Source of the DNA: Phragmites australis
Taxonomy: Eukaryota > Streptophyta > Magnoliopsida > Poales > Poaceae
Length of the DNA: 64,000 bases
Direction of reading: 5' to 3'
NCBI RefSeq assembly: GCF_958298935.1
Contig: NC_084941.1
Location: 18,264,001 to 18,328,000 of the forward strand
The translations under genes were made by a program, and so were the position numbers. Position 1 is the first letter of the stretch. The number at the start of each line of letters is the position of its first letter. The notes under the pieces are model-generated. The model was given only the letters and a program-made list of their open reading frames with translations. It was not told where the DNA came from and searched no databases. Shown one piece after another: positions 20,357 through 32,342 of the stretch.

Positions 20357-23300
20357 ATGGCCGACTCCACGGCTGCCGCCGTAACCACCAGTGCCACCTC
20401 CTCCAACACCACCTTCACCTCTCTTTCTCCGACGATCTCCAGTGTCAACATCAAAGCCTTGATCCCCTACACCCTCTCCATGGAGTCCAATAATTATTGT
20501 AAGTGGAGAAATCTCCTTCTTCTTGTCCTTGGACGTTTCAACCTTCGCATCCACGTCGAGGATGGCGCACCCCGTCATAATGACCCCGACTGGGTCACTG
20601 AAAACCTGCAAGTCCTCATGTGGATCTATGCCACCATCGACGAGAGCCTCACCGACATGGTGATGAGCGACGACTCCACCGCCTACGGAGTCTGGGAGCG
20701 GCTGTGCTCCATCTTCTGCGCCAACAAGCCCTCCCGTGCCGTGCACCTCGAGTCTGAATTCCATGGCCTCATTCAAGGAGATCTCTCCATCACCGCGTAC
20801 TGCCACAAACTGAAGACGCTCGCGGACGCCTTGGCTGATTGCGACCAGCCTGTTGGCGATCGCACGCTGGTCCACTAGCTCATTCGCGGTCTCAACCCGA
20901 AGTTCCATGTCCTCAAAACGATCATGCCTATTCTTCCCACCTTTCCCTCATTCATGCAGGCGCGTGATTATCTCCTCGTAGAGGAGCGCTCCAAGGCACA
21001 TGAGCAACCTGCAACCACTGAGACGGCGCTTGTCACCACAGGCGCCTCCGGTGACGACGCCATTCTAACGCGCAACGACAACAGCAACCACAGTTCCTTC
21101 ACCACCACTAACATCGTGGGCCGTGGTCGTGGCTATCGTGGCCGTGGCCGTGGGCGCGGTGGCCGCCACAACGGAGGGCGCGGGCGCCAGCACCAACAGC
21201 AGCAGCCTTCTCCATGGATGGCCTCCTCTCCTCAGTGGCCTGCGCCGTGGTTTGGTCCATGGCGCGCCCCCTGGACTGGTGCTTCCGGCCCCGGCATGCT
21301 TGGCCCCCGCCCACCTGCCGGCCCGGCTCAGGCGTACCCGGCTATGCACCAGACTGCGTTTGCACCACTGCAGTCTTCCTCGTGCGACATCAACGGCCTG
21401 ATTCAAGCTCTCCACGCTATGTCGCTCCAATCGCAACCCACTAATGGCGACTGGTACATGTACACTGGAGCCTCTTCTCACATGTCCAGTGACGCAGGTA
21501 CACTACCCTTTTATTGTCCTTCATCTTTGCATGATTCTTCACACGTCGTTGTTGGCAATGGGTCCTCCATTCCTATTCTTGGCACGGCTTCTCTTCCTCT
21601 TTCCACACCTACACGTCAGTTTTATCTCCATGATATTCTTCATACTCCTTCTCTCATCAAGAATTTAATTTCCGTCCGCAAATTCACTCGTGATAATGCC
21701 TGCTCCATTGAATTTGATCCCACTGGTTTCTCCGTGAAGGATCTTCGTAGCAAGAAACAAATAATGAGGTCCAGTAGCACTGGTGACCTCTATCCCTTCA
21801 ACGGCTCCAGCAAGATCACGTCGCCCATGGCTCTTTAGGCGTCCTCCTCTCTTGATGTGTGGCACAGGCGGCTTGGACACCTTGGACGCCAGTCTTTAGA
21901 TCATTTACTTCGTACCTTTTCCATTCCATATAATAACACTCAAAGCATGTCTTCTATATGTGATGCTTGCCAGAAGGGTCACCATGTGCGTTTACCCTTC
22001 CCTACCTCTCACTCCATTACTTATTTTCCTTTCCAAATAATTCATTGTGATCTCTGGACTTCACCCGTTGTCAGTTTTACCGGCTTCAAATATTACCTCA
22101 TTATTATTGATGATTTTACCCACTATACATGGACTTTTCCTTTGCGCCACAAAGATGAAGCTTATACTGTCCTTCCTGATTTCTATAACATGGTGCTCAC
22201 TCAATTTCACATCTCTATACAAACAATTCAATGAGATAATGGGCGCGAATTTGATAATGCCTCCCTTCGTCGCTTTCTCTCTTCTCACAGCATTCTCTTC
22301 CGGTTATCTGGTCCCCACACATCGCCTCAAAATGGCAAAGCAGAAAGAGCTATCCGAACCACGAATGACGTCCTTCGAACACTCCTCTTCCAAGCACATT
22401 TGCCTTCCTCGTTTTGGGTAGAGGCGCTTCGCACAGCCACTTACTTACTCAATCGCAGACCTAGCAAACCACTTCATCTCGTAACTCCTTACCAGTCCTT
22501 GTTCGGCCAGCCTCCAGCATATGCGCATCTACGTATCTTCGGTTGCTTGTGTTACCCCAACCTCGCCGCTACTGCCACTCATAAGTTGTCTCCGCGCTCT
22601 ACTCCGTGTCTTTTCCTAGGTTACCCCCCTGAACACAAAGGTTACAGGTGTATGGACCTCGCCACGCGCAAGATCATCACATCTCGCCACATAATTTTTG
22701 ATGAAACTCAGTTTCCTTATGCCTCCCAGGAGAAATCCTCGGCATCAGCCACAAATCGGGCGGCCACAGCAGATCCGATCGCATCTTCCTGGGATCTGGT
22801 GCTCACCCATCGGCGTCGCATCAATTCCCCGGTTGCTCCGACATCAGTTTCAGGGGGGCTGTCCCCTCCGCAGCTAGCGTCTCGCACTCCCTCGTCTCCT
22901 CCTAACGCGCCTCCACAGCCAACATCCCAAGCTCCTGCTTTGCCCAACCAGCCTGACTCTTACGCATCGCCATGTTCTCCCATCCACCTAGCGCCTGTGC
23001 GTCATCACATGATCACCCGAGCCAAAGCAGGAATCATCCAACCAAAGCAACATTTCAATCTCTCTACCAACACCACCATGATTTCTCCCATCCCTACCAA
23101 CTATCGCTCTGCCCTTAAGGACCCCAATTGGTACAATGCCATGCTCGAAGAATTTAATGCATTGATGATGAACAATACTTGGTGTTTGGTGTCTAAGCCT
23201 GCAGGTGTCAATGTCGTCTCCGGAAAGTGGATTTTTCGACATAAATTCAATTCGGACGGTTCCCTTGCTAGATACAAGGCTCAGTGGGTCGTACGTGGCT

Positions 23301-24622
23301 TCACTCAACAAGAAGGAGTTGATTTCGGTGAAACTTTTAGTCCGGTCATCAAACCATCAACAATTCGAGTGGTGCTCAGTATTGCAACTTCCGCACATTG
23401 GCCAATTCATCAAATGGATGTCAAAAATGCATTCCTTTATGGTGATCTCTCGGAGACTATGTACTCCCAACAACCCGCCAGTTTTGTTGATGCCACTCGG
23501 CCTGACCTTGTTTGCAAGTTGAACAAATCATTGTATGGCTTAAAGCAAGCACCTCGCACTTAGTTTCTCCGGTTCCAAGGATTCTTGCTCAGTCTTGGCT
23601 TTCACGCATCGCGCTCTGATTCTTCTTTGTTTATTCTCGACACGGGTTAGCATACTGCATATCTCCTTCTTTATGTAGACGATATCATCCTCACCGCCAA
23701 CACCGCATCTTTTCTCCAAAGCATTATGACCAAACTCCAAGGTGAGTTCTCCATGACTGATCTTGGTCCACTCCAACACTTTCTTGGCATATCTGTGTCG
23801 CGCAACACCTCTGGCCTATTTCTCTCCCAATCATAGTATGCTCTTGATATTCTTGATCGATCCAACATGCTAAACTGCAATCCATGCCTTACTCCAGTGG
23901 ACACCAAGTCCAAAGTTTCAGCTCATGATGGTGCCTTGCTTTCGAATCCCACCGAATATCGCAGCCTTGCCGGAGCCTTGCAATATCTTACACTCACTCG
24001 CCCTGACATCAGTTATGCTGTCCAGCAATTGTGTTTGTTTATGCATGCCCCGCGAGAGACACATCTTCAGCTACTCAAACGTGTGCTTCGGTATGTCCGC
24101 GGCACTATCAACTATGGCCTACAATTACGTTGCACTTCCAACCGTGATATTGTGGCTTACAGTGATGCTGATTGGGCCGGATGCCTGGATACCAGGCGAT
24201 CTACTTCTGGTTATTGTGTTTTTCTTGGAGATAACTTGGTTTCATGGTCATCCAAAAGGCAACCAACGGTGTCCAGATCCAATGCTGAGGCCGAGTATAG
24301 GGGCATTGCATATGCCGTGGCGGATACTTGCTGGCTTCGTCAACTTCTTCAGGAATTACATCATCAGCCGAGCAAAACAAGTATTGTCTATTGCGACAAT
24401 GTAAGTGCCATGTACTTGTCCAACAATCCAGTGCAGCATCAAAGGACCAAACACATTGAAATTGATCTACATTTCGTTCGTGACAAAGTTTGCCTTGGCG
24501 AGGTTAAAGTGCTACATGTGCCGTCGGCATTTCAGTTTGCGGATATTTTTACCAAGGGCCTGCCTAGTCCATTTTTTGCTGATTTTCGTGCCAGTCTGCA
24601 CATTGTTCCGCGTCCAGACTGA
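20357..24622 (+). pseudogene. copia gag-pol polyprotein, six in-frame stops
   Basis: One reading frame runs from ATG 20357 to the final stop near 24620, with no frameshift. It is broken by stops at 20876, 21836, 22232, 23561, 23648 and 23834. Domains in order: gag (20357 to about 21400) with an RG-rich stretch; aspartic protease near 21450-21500, where the active-site motif has Tyr in place of the catalytic Asp (codon 21461-21463); GAG-pre-integrase zinc-finger region near 21857-22020; integrase core near 22030-22450; reverse transcriptase near 23110-23860 with YVDD intact; RNase H near 24140-24560. The element could move only if proteins were supplied by relatives. Confidence 0.93.
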
Positions 24623-24629
24623 GGGGGGC
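24618..24629 (+). other. Polypurine tract
   Basis: The purine-rich stretch gactgaggggggc lies immediately before the 3' LTR, the usual plus-strand primer position. It overlaps the end of the pol frame. Confidence 0.75.
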
Positions 24630-24825
24630 TGTTAGCTAACTATTTTCACTACCGTTACTTGTCTCCATCTTCTGCGTTTCCTACGGATACATGTATACCA
24701 GGTCCTGTGGATCACCGTGGTTGTAGGATAGTTTGTTAGCACTAGAAACTCTCCACGCTCATGTAATCGCATCTATTTAAGCCCTGTAAGCAATGCAATA
24801 TAGCAGCGAGTTAATCTTTCTTGCA
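24630..24825 (+). repeat. 3' LTR of the copia element
   Basis: Begins tgttagctaactatt, ends tttcttgca, and is followed by the duplication ACTTG. Same length as the 5' LTR. Confidence 0.95.
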
Positions 24826-24830
24826 ACTTG

Positions 24831-25473
24831 TGTTGTGTGCTTTGATTCTACGAGGTGCAGGGGGGAGTAGTGGTGAAAGGGGATGGAAGGCTTGAAGGTG
24901 GAGCGGTGAGGTCAGCCTGTGGTGGCCAGCGGCATGGTGGTGTGGTGGCGTGCGCAAGGAGGAGGGGCTTCGGCTACAGAGCAGGGGCGGAGAGAGAGAT
25001 GAGAAAAACCTTTTCTTTCTTGATTGATATATCTATAGGGGTACAAATCATTTTTATATAGAGGCAAGTTACTTGGCACCTAAGTAAACCTAAAGGATGG
25101 GATCTTATGGATTGATACCCTCCTGCCTAAAACGATCCAAACTTCCCTAATTATTTTACTTCTTATCCTAAAGATAAATTGTTGGTAGGTCCGGCTTGGA
25201 GGAGGCAACAGCGTGCAATGACCAGGTAGGGTCTTGCCGGCTGCATGCCCTAGGTCGGCATGGTAGCAACAGCCACCTCCTTGGCTACTATTGTGGCCAC
25301 TAGGTTGGGTCGGCCCATCTGCATATTCCCTACAATTGGATTTCATTTTCTAATTAAATAATTAGAAAAATCCTCATTTTTAATGAATCTTGTTTTATTT
25401 CTTTCTCTTATCTTGCTAGCTCTATACCAATGACTGAAATAGGCATTTCTTCTTTCTTATCTTAATAGTTACA
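24831..25473 (-). mobile_element. 3' LTR of a Ty3/gypsy remnant (reverse strand)
   Basis: On the - strand this segment runs TGTAACTATTAAGAT...GCACACAACA, i.e. TG...CA. Immediately upstream of it on that strand, at 25489-25523, the frame encodes FQLEDKLESKG followed by a stop, the characteristic last residues of many grass Ty3/gypsy polyproteins. Next to it comes the LTR, as expected for the 3' end of such an element. A TATA-like tctatataaaa (complement of about 25053-25063) supports the orientation. The left edge touches the duplication of the copia element. Confidence 0.6.
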
Positions 25474-25956
25474 TCTCCTCACCCTTTCGACTCTAGCTTG
25501 TCCTCAAGCTGGAACCTGCATGCTACAGCTCCTCAATGTGCCTCCTCTTGAGGCTCCGTGGCAAGGTTCCGACACCATATCAAAGTGCGATGCTCACTGA
25601 GGATGATGTTGGTGATGAGGTTGCGTCGAGTGTGGTTGAGCTAGAGCTGGAACTAATAGGAAATGTCTCCGATGTAGCTTTGCATGGCGAAGAGGCATCT
25701 AGTTGGCCCTGTCACATGCAAGTTCAGCTATGGTGTGCCTGGCACAGGGATGAAGTGGTGCCAGATCCTGATCTCCATGGTGAAGGTTGCTTCCTCCTGC
25801 GGTGTGTCATAAAAGCATGAACGAAAAAACAGGCCTGGCTTGCTGCACACATTCAAGGTGAAAAGAAAAGAGTTACGTGTTGTTGGCCTGCTTTCCCTCA
25901 AGTCGTAGCAAAGTTCGTAGACCTCCCTAGGGTGGTCGCTATCCCCTGGTTCTAAT
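25474..25956 (-). pseudogene. Ty3/gypsy pol tail remnant
   Basis: Only the end of pol is convincing (25489-25523, - strand, FQLEDK motif, then an early stop). The rest of this segment has no domain that I can place. It is cut off by the LTR that begins at 25957. Confidence 0.5.
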
Positions 25957-27589
25957 TGTTGGGAAACAGGTAGGCTACGTTAGTCTAAAACAAAAAATTT
26001 CTACCACATTCATCCAGAAAACTATGCTAGTAGGAGATCATAGATCGTTACCATTCGTCACGCAGTGCAGCGGAAAAAGAGTTGGAGTAGACCGATCTAA
26101 CGTCGTGTGCGTCAAACTCCTTGAACAGCTTCTAGATCAGATTCGTGACCAGCCCCACGCAGGTGGTCACACTCCTCAACCAACTCCGAGCAGGTGGTCA
26201 TGCTTCTCGACCAGTTCCGAGAAGGTGGTCATGCTCCTCGACCAGTTCCTCGACCATCTGCCGATCAGGTCTATCGCGACCTCGATCAGTTCTGAGTGGT
26301 CGTGTCATGCTATCCAACGAGATCCGAGTGGTCGCGTTGTGCTCCGCGACCAGACGAGCAGGTATGTCAACCAGTGCGTCACAGCCAGCGACCAACCTCG
26401 AACACGTCGTGATCAACCGTCGAGAATATCAGCGCCGTAATAGCAGTAGCACCTCTACGGTATTCACACGTACTGGGCCAAAACGCCGAGCGCCAATGTG
26501 CTAGGACCTCGCGCGTAGCTAGGGTTTTGGGAGATCGTGTGGAAGGCTGCAGTTTGGGTTTTGGAGTGGCTCAACCTTGCACGCCCCACCCCACGCCACT
26601 CCTTATATAGAGCTCGTTAATGGGCTCCCACGTTGGAAGCTCTTTAGAACTCTAACACCTTATAGATCACAATCCAATCAAACTCATATACGAATCCAAT
26701 TCACATATTTTGTTCCAACCCATTAAGTGTGTGACCCGTTAGGTTCATGTACCAACGGCTACGACTCAGAAACCCTTTCCAAATAGAAGTCAATAGCGGT
26801 CCCTAGCAGGATATGTTGACTTCCGAGTATACACAAAGATCATATCGGCTGAACCTTGATATACACATGCACCGATCCCTTTGCCTCACGATACCAGTCA
26901 AGATTAAGGTGAGATACGTGTCACCCTTGTGATAGCTTGACCATTCACTCGATCAAGTAGTGGATTCATTATGATTAACTCTTTAATCATATTAGCATGA
27001 CCATGTACTTTCTCAATCCAACTACTTCGAGGGGCCCAGAGATATCTCTCTCGTTATTAAGGAGGGGCAAATTCTATTTTGATCACTCACACCTCACGAC
27101 ATGTTTCATGAAAAACCCAAAAACTATCTAGTTACGGAATAGCGTTTGGCAGCTCCAAAGTATGTCACTACATATTTTGGGAATCAATGAAGATCTCAGG
27201 TCTAAGGATCCTATAGGTACACCATCTGAGATAACAACTGATGGCACATCATAAATAACAATCCCAGTACTATCTCAATGTGAATCTATCTAACATCATG
27301 TTCTCTAACATAAATGTCCACATTATTGATTCGGTATCTCTATACCGATGATCCATGAAACGTGATCATCAATCAATACATGTATTGGTCTTATGAATCA
27401 TCCCAATGATATGTGATCAGAGATCAAATTAGAATAACATCATGACATAAATAAAGAGCTCCACGAACAAGTCACATACTTGCTAATTAATCTAAATGAT
27501 AGTCATTCTTGGAATAATACATTATTTAGAAGTATATGAACATAGACGTGCGATATAATTATCTTTATGATTGCCTCTAGGGCATATCA
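25957..27589 (-). mobile_element. Angela/BARE-type Ty1/copia LTR, reverse strand
   Basis: Read on the - strand it starts tgatatgccctagaggcaat and ends cctacctgtttcccaaca. 'atatgccctagaggcaat' is the well-known start of Angela/WIS/BARE LTRs of grasses, and about 1.6 kb is close to their usual 1.7-1.8 kb. A TATA motif (complement of ccttatatagagctc, about 26602-26616) precedes a region with short repeats of the type aggtggtcatgctcctcgac (26160-26260). Flanks ctaat and ccttt do not match, so this may be a solo LTR that lost its duplication, or an end of a rearranged element. Confidence 0.75.
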
Positions 27590-28299
27590 CCTTTATTAAT
27601 GGAGGGGAGCGTTGGGTGGGGCAGACTTAGAAGGAGACTCCACCCACCGTCAAGAACTTGTAGCCAGTATAGTTAGTGAAGATGATGTTGCAGGAGTCCA
27701 TCGTCAAATGTGGCAGCTCTTGTAGAAGGATGACATAAGCTGGAAGGATGCCTGGTCGTCCTCCCTCTGAATAGCATGTCTCATACATGGTGTTGATGAA
27801 GTGTGTGAGAATAAGAGATGATATCAAAAAGTAGATGTGATGGTTGAAGAAGATGATGTTGTATGTGATAACTGTCCAAATCACACTTGGTTTAAACAAT
27901 TGTGCTGGCCATCCAAAAAGTTAAGAGCTAGCACATGCCCGTCATTCAATGTGTCGTGTGATAACACACATCTAAAATACGTCATTCGCAGCCACATTCC
28001 GATTAAAACGAGAGCAATCCCGGCAGTCTCGATATATGCTCAACAAGCCCAAGATCATAGCATATATTGTTTACAACAAGCATAGCATATCAGGACATAA
28101 TAGAGTGCAAGTATTTAACTTATATTGCATGTCTTAATAATATTACAAGTCCATAGAACTAAGTGCCACAATCTGAAATTTAAAGAAGAGAGCTACACAT
28201 ACAAGTGCAAACTAAAAACTGCCTAATGAACATGCTAGAGAAGTATATTACAACATAAGTTCTTCATCTAGCACTTGAATGGAATGGGAATCAAAATAC
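27590..28299. other. Intergenic, no gene recognised
   Basis: An open frame on the - strand (27627-27899, 90 codons, hydrophobic) has no family I recognise. The remainder shows nothing. Confidence 0.3.
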
Positions 28300-31200
28300 C
28301 CATTGGTTAGCACCCATGCCCTTGAATGAACGGTGATGCTTGATCATGCTCCGATTCTCCTTGACACCAGTCACTCGATTGCAAGGGTGGGCCACAAACC
28401 ATTCAAGTTTGAATTGGAATGGCTACATCATGAGGGATTTGTGGAATGAGTCACATACATGTGGAAGTGATGGAATACTGGTCGGATTCCCATGCAGAGA
28501 TGGACAAACAAACTCAGAGCACTGAGATCTTAGAGGATAGGTGATAAACACGGACAAGACGTACAAAAAAAAAGAAATAACTATTGAAAATCATTGATAA
28601 CCTTGACAAAACATCTGAGATGCGAGGGTTGACTAATTTTGAAATCAACCTAAAAAAAACTAGGCTAACAAAGAGTTGGTTAAACTCTTGGTGAAAAGGA
28701 GTAAAAATGGTACTAAAGAGCTAAAGTCAACCGTCCTCTATGGCGACAATAATACGTGATACTTTTTCACCTGATTGTGAATGGCAAACATAGGAAAAAA
28801 CATATCTTTTGCCTTTAACAGGACAAAGGCACAATCGAAGAGGAGCCACAAATTAAAAACTATATAACAAAGTACTACAAAGATCTTTTCGGTCTGCTTG
28901 AGATCAACCATTTCCCATTGATAGAAGCGCAACGAGAAGACATAGCTTAGATGACAAGTGTCGAAAATGATATCCTAACGACATCTTTCTCAAAAAAAGA
29001 AGTGCAGGATGCGGTGTACCAAGTGGAACACAACAAAGCCCCTAACCCTGATGGATTCTCGATAGAGTTTTATCAGGCATTTTGGATGTCATCAAGGATG
29101 ATCTGATGATGTTATTCCACGATCTGCATTCTGGAACTTCACTGCTTCATAGCCTCAACTTCGATGTAATCTGCTTCATAGCCTCAACTTCGATGTAATT
29201 ACGCTACTACCTAAGATCAAAGAAGTCTGTTGCATTCTGCAATTTAAGCCAATACGCCTGCTAAATGTAAGCTTCAAGATCTTCATAAAAGTAGCCACAA
29301 ACCGTATAAATAGTGTAGTAGATTAGGTAATCCGACACACTCAGATAGCGTTTATGCGAGGTAGAAACATACTTGAAGGGGTCGTCATCCTGCCTGAGAC
29401 CATCCACGAACTTCACCGTAAAAAGTTGAGTGGGGCCTTACTCAACAATTGACTTTGAAAGGCTTATGACAAAGTTAAGTGGTCTTTCCTTCTGCAGACT
29501 CTCCGGATGAAAGCCTTCTTGCCTAAATAATGTTCGTGGGTGGAGACCTTCATCTCTGGGGAAAGTGTAGCAGTCAAAGTCAATGATAACACTGGACCCT
29601 ACTTCCAAACGAAAAAGGGTTTTCGACAAGGGGACCCGCTCTCTCCAATTATATTCAATATTGTCACTGATATGTTAGAAATACTCATTGGAAGAACAAA
29701 AGGAGAAGGGCAAATTGGAGGTTTAAAGCCACAACTCAAAGAGGATAGTTTATCTATACTGCAATATGCCAATGACACTATACTTTTTATGGACCATGAT
29801 CTGGAAAAGGCCAAGAATATGAAGACTCTGCTTCATGCTATGAGTGAACTCTCCATGTGATACCTAGGAATTTTGATCCACTATCGAAAAGTCAAGAACT
29901 CATATTGGAAAGGGGTCAAGGAACGGTTTGAAAAAAGATTGAGTAGTTGGTTGCGGAAGCATCTGTCTGCAGGTGGCAGGCTTATTCTCCTCAATTCAGT
30001 TCTCAGTAGCCTTCCCACGTACATGATGTCCTTTTCCCTTATTTTGTGAGGGGTACTAAAGAGACTTTACTACTTTTGCTCCAGATTTTACTCTCAATGC
30101 GACAGTCAGAAGAAAAGATATTGCCTAACAAAATAGATTGTCATGTACCAACCCAAAGATTAGGGTGGCTTAGCGATCCAAGACTTCGATGTTGAAAATA
30201 TGGCCCTACTCTATAAATGGCTCTATAAACTAGAAGCCAAAAAGAGGATTTGGCAAGATCTATGATGGAACAAATACCTCGGTTCCAAACCTCTACCACA
30301 AGTAAATTGGAAACTAGAAGATTCCTATTTTTGGGCTGGTCTGATGAAGGTAAAACAACACCTTTTTGTTTTGGTACCTTGATCATAAAAGATGGATCAC
30401 AAATCCAGTTCTGGGTGGACCAATGGTTAGGAAGCTCATGACTGAAAGACCAATACCCCTGCCTATATAACATCACGTGAAACAAGCAAGACGTAGTTGC
30501 CAAGGTTTTACAATTCTTCCCACTAGATATTTCATTTTAGAGGAACCTAATAGGACAAAAATTGATAGCGTGGAATGAGCTACTACAACACCTTATCAAT
30601 ATTAACCTATCACAAGAGCGAGACGAGTTCAGATGGAACCTGAACCAATCTGGAAAATTATGCGTGAATTCTCTATATCACTCTCTACTACACAGTAACA
30701 CCTCAATTATGAATAGACAACTGTGGAAAATAAGGATACCCCTAAAAATCCAAATATTCCTTTGGTACTTACGCAAAGACAATCTATCTAAAAGACAATA
30801 GCAAGGTAGCCATAAGCGTTGCTTTTGTCAAAAAAAAATGAGATAATTAAGCACTTCTTTTTTTACTGTCGTTTCCCCCAATTTGCATGGTTTATCGTCC
30901 AGGTGGCTTTGAACCTTTACCCACCGCACAGTGCATCAAACATATTTGGAAATTAACTCTGTGGTCTTAATAAACAGTGGAAAACCATAATAATGGTGGT
31001 GGGGGGCCACCTTTTGTTGGTCCCTATGCAAAAATAATATTGTCTTTAACAAAAAGAAAAAAAATCTCCCTTGAAGGTTATATACACTTGCATGTATTGG
31101 TTCCATACGTGCTCTATTCTACAGCGACAGGAGCAACGAGAGATGGTGGTAGCTACATGCACATACTTGGAGTGATTGGTCAAGGAGCTTTTTACTCGAT

Positions 31201-31420
31201 TTGGATTGCAGTTTAGATTGTGGATTGATGCTCCTCCACCATAGACCTACGCTAGAGTGATTTTTCCTATCTTTTATGTACCATCTTTTTGTTTTGTTGG
31301 TTGTGTGTATCTTAGTTATGCAGAGAGTGATAGTGTACTCTTATATGATTGTATCGTCTTGATGTGACGTTGAGAGTCAATAAACCTTCTTTTATAAAAA
31401 ATGTAATTGAGCACATTAAT
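28300..31420 (+). mobile_element. 5'-truncated L1-type LINE, inactive
   Basis: Fragments of plant LINE ORF2 occur in order on the + strand. They are: the end of the endonuclease (DHAPILLDT, near 28353); the linker before RT (TRYFHLIVNGKHRK, near 28755); RT (FSKKEVQDAVYQVEHNKAP, near 28990); GFRQGDPLSPIIFNIVTDML near 29620; YANDTILF near 29765; the zf-RVT region (LWKIRIPLKIQIFLWYLRK, near 30722); and a 3' tail ending aataaaccttcttttataaaaaatg near 31401. Many stops and shifts break it. The second catalytic residue of the YADD box is Asn (codon 29771-29773). No ORF1 was found, as usual for 5'-truncated copies. Confidence 0.88.
29142..29199 (+). repeat. Perfect 29-bp tandem duplication inside the LINE
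   Basis: The unit starting ctgcttcatagcctcaactt occupies 29142-29170 and is repeated exactly at 29171-29199. Because the repeat is exact while the LINE is heavily mutated, it is a later event. Confidence 0.9.
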
Positions 31421-31839
31421 TGATAGTGTTTCTTCCAAGCTAAGAGGTAGGAAAGAAGCCAACAAGCTTTATGCTCCCAAATGTGCCTATCAACCTACTC
31501 ATTGACGTGTAATACGGTTCAACTGGTGTTGCTAATTTCCTAATGTTAGAATCTCACGATGAAGTCATCAGTACAAGATCAGCAGCATAGAAAATTGTCT
31601 GCATAAATCTTTAGCAGGGCAATAATAGTAACTATAGTCATATTTCTGTAACAAGATAACAGCTTTAATTCAGTTATGATAGTAATATACTGTAAACTTT
31701 ATATGGCCATGAGTTCACCAACTTGAGAAAGAAATGAAAAAAAAAATCTTGCTTGCTTAAATTGCTTTTCAACCCATAAGCACATGGACAGTATTTCAAC
31801 TACCACATATATAAGGAACAATCTACGATTTACCACTGA
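31421..31839. other. Intergenic, nothing recognised
   Basis: AT-rich sequence between the LINE tail and the F-box pseudogene; no feature was seen. Confidence 0.3.
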
Positions 31840-32342
31840 ATAAGTGTCTATTCTACGATATCCATATATAAACATACTTGTCTAGGGAAAATAAGATGTT
31901 CTGAAACTGCTTTCGAAAAGATTCGTGGGTTGCATTGACTCGAGTTAGATCATGAAGAAACCGATAGCCGTGAACAGGAAAATCAAAATGTTATCCTCAT
32001 CAAACCCTAGTATCTCTGGCCGCCATCTCTCCACCGATGATCTTGGTGAAAGGAGCTTGTCCAGGTCAACGGTTTCCATAGCACCCCATTGGACTAGCAC
32101 CATCAGAATTGTCCTTCCTTGCCCACAATTGGATGCTCAATTTTGACATGACAGCAAGGCCAAGTTCAGTATCTTCTGTCCGCAAGATCGCAGAGCCTGG
32201 GGCGTCCGGCTTCTGGATTAGAGGTAGACTCTGCCTCTTCAAATCAAACTCAAGGATGTCGCCACCCAAACAAAGCAACCAGTAAAGTGCATTCCCAACA
32301 ATAAGGCTGGGGTCGGGGGCATTGAACGAACCGAAGATGTTA

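Larger units (their letters stand above)
20091..24825 (+). mobile_element. Complete but defective Ty1/copia LTR retrotransposon
   Basis: 4735 bp bounded by the 5-bp target-site duplication ACTTG (20086-20090 and 24826-24830). It has two 196-bp LTRs, a primer-binding site, one gag-pol reading frame in copia order (gag, protease, integrase, reverse transcriptase, RNase H) and a polypurine tract. The LTRs differ at 5 of 196 positions, all transitions, so the insertion is fairly recent on an evolutionary scale. Gag has an RG-rich tract and no CCHC zinc knuckle that I could find, and together with the short LTRs this suggests the Retrofit/Ale lineage; that lineage call is tentative. Six in-frame stops make it non-autonomous. 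Confidence 0.95.
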
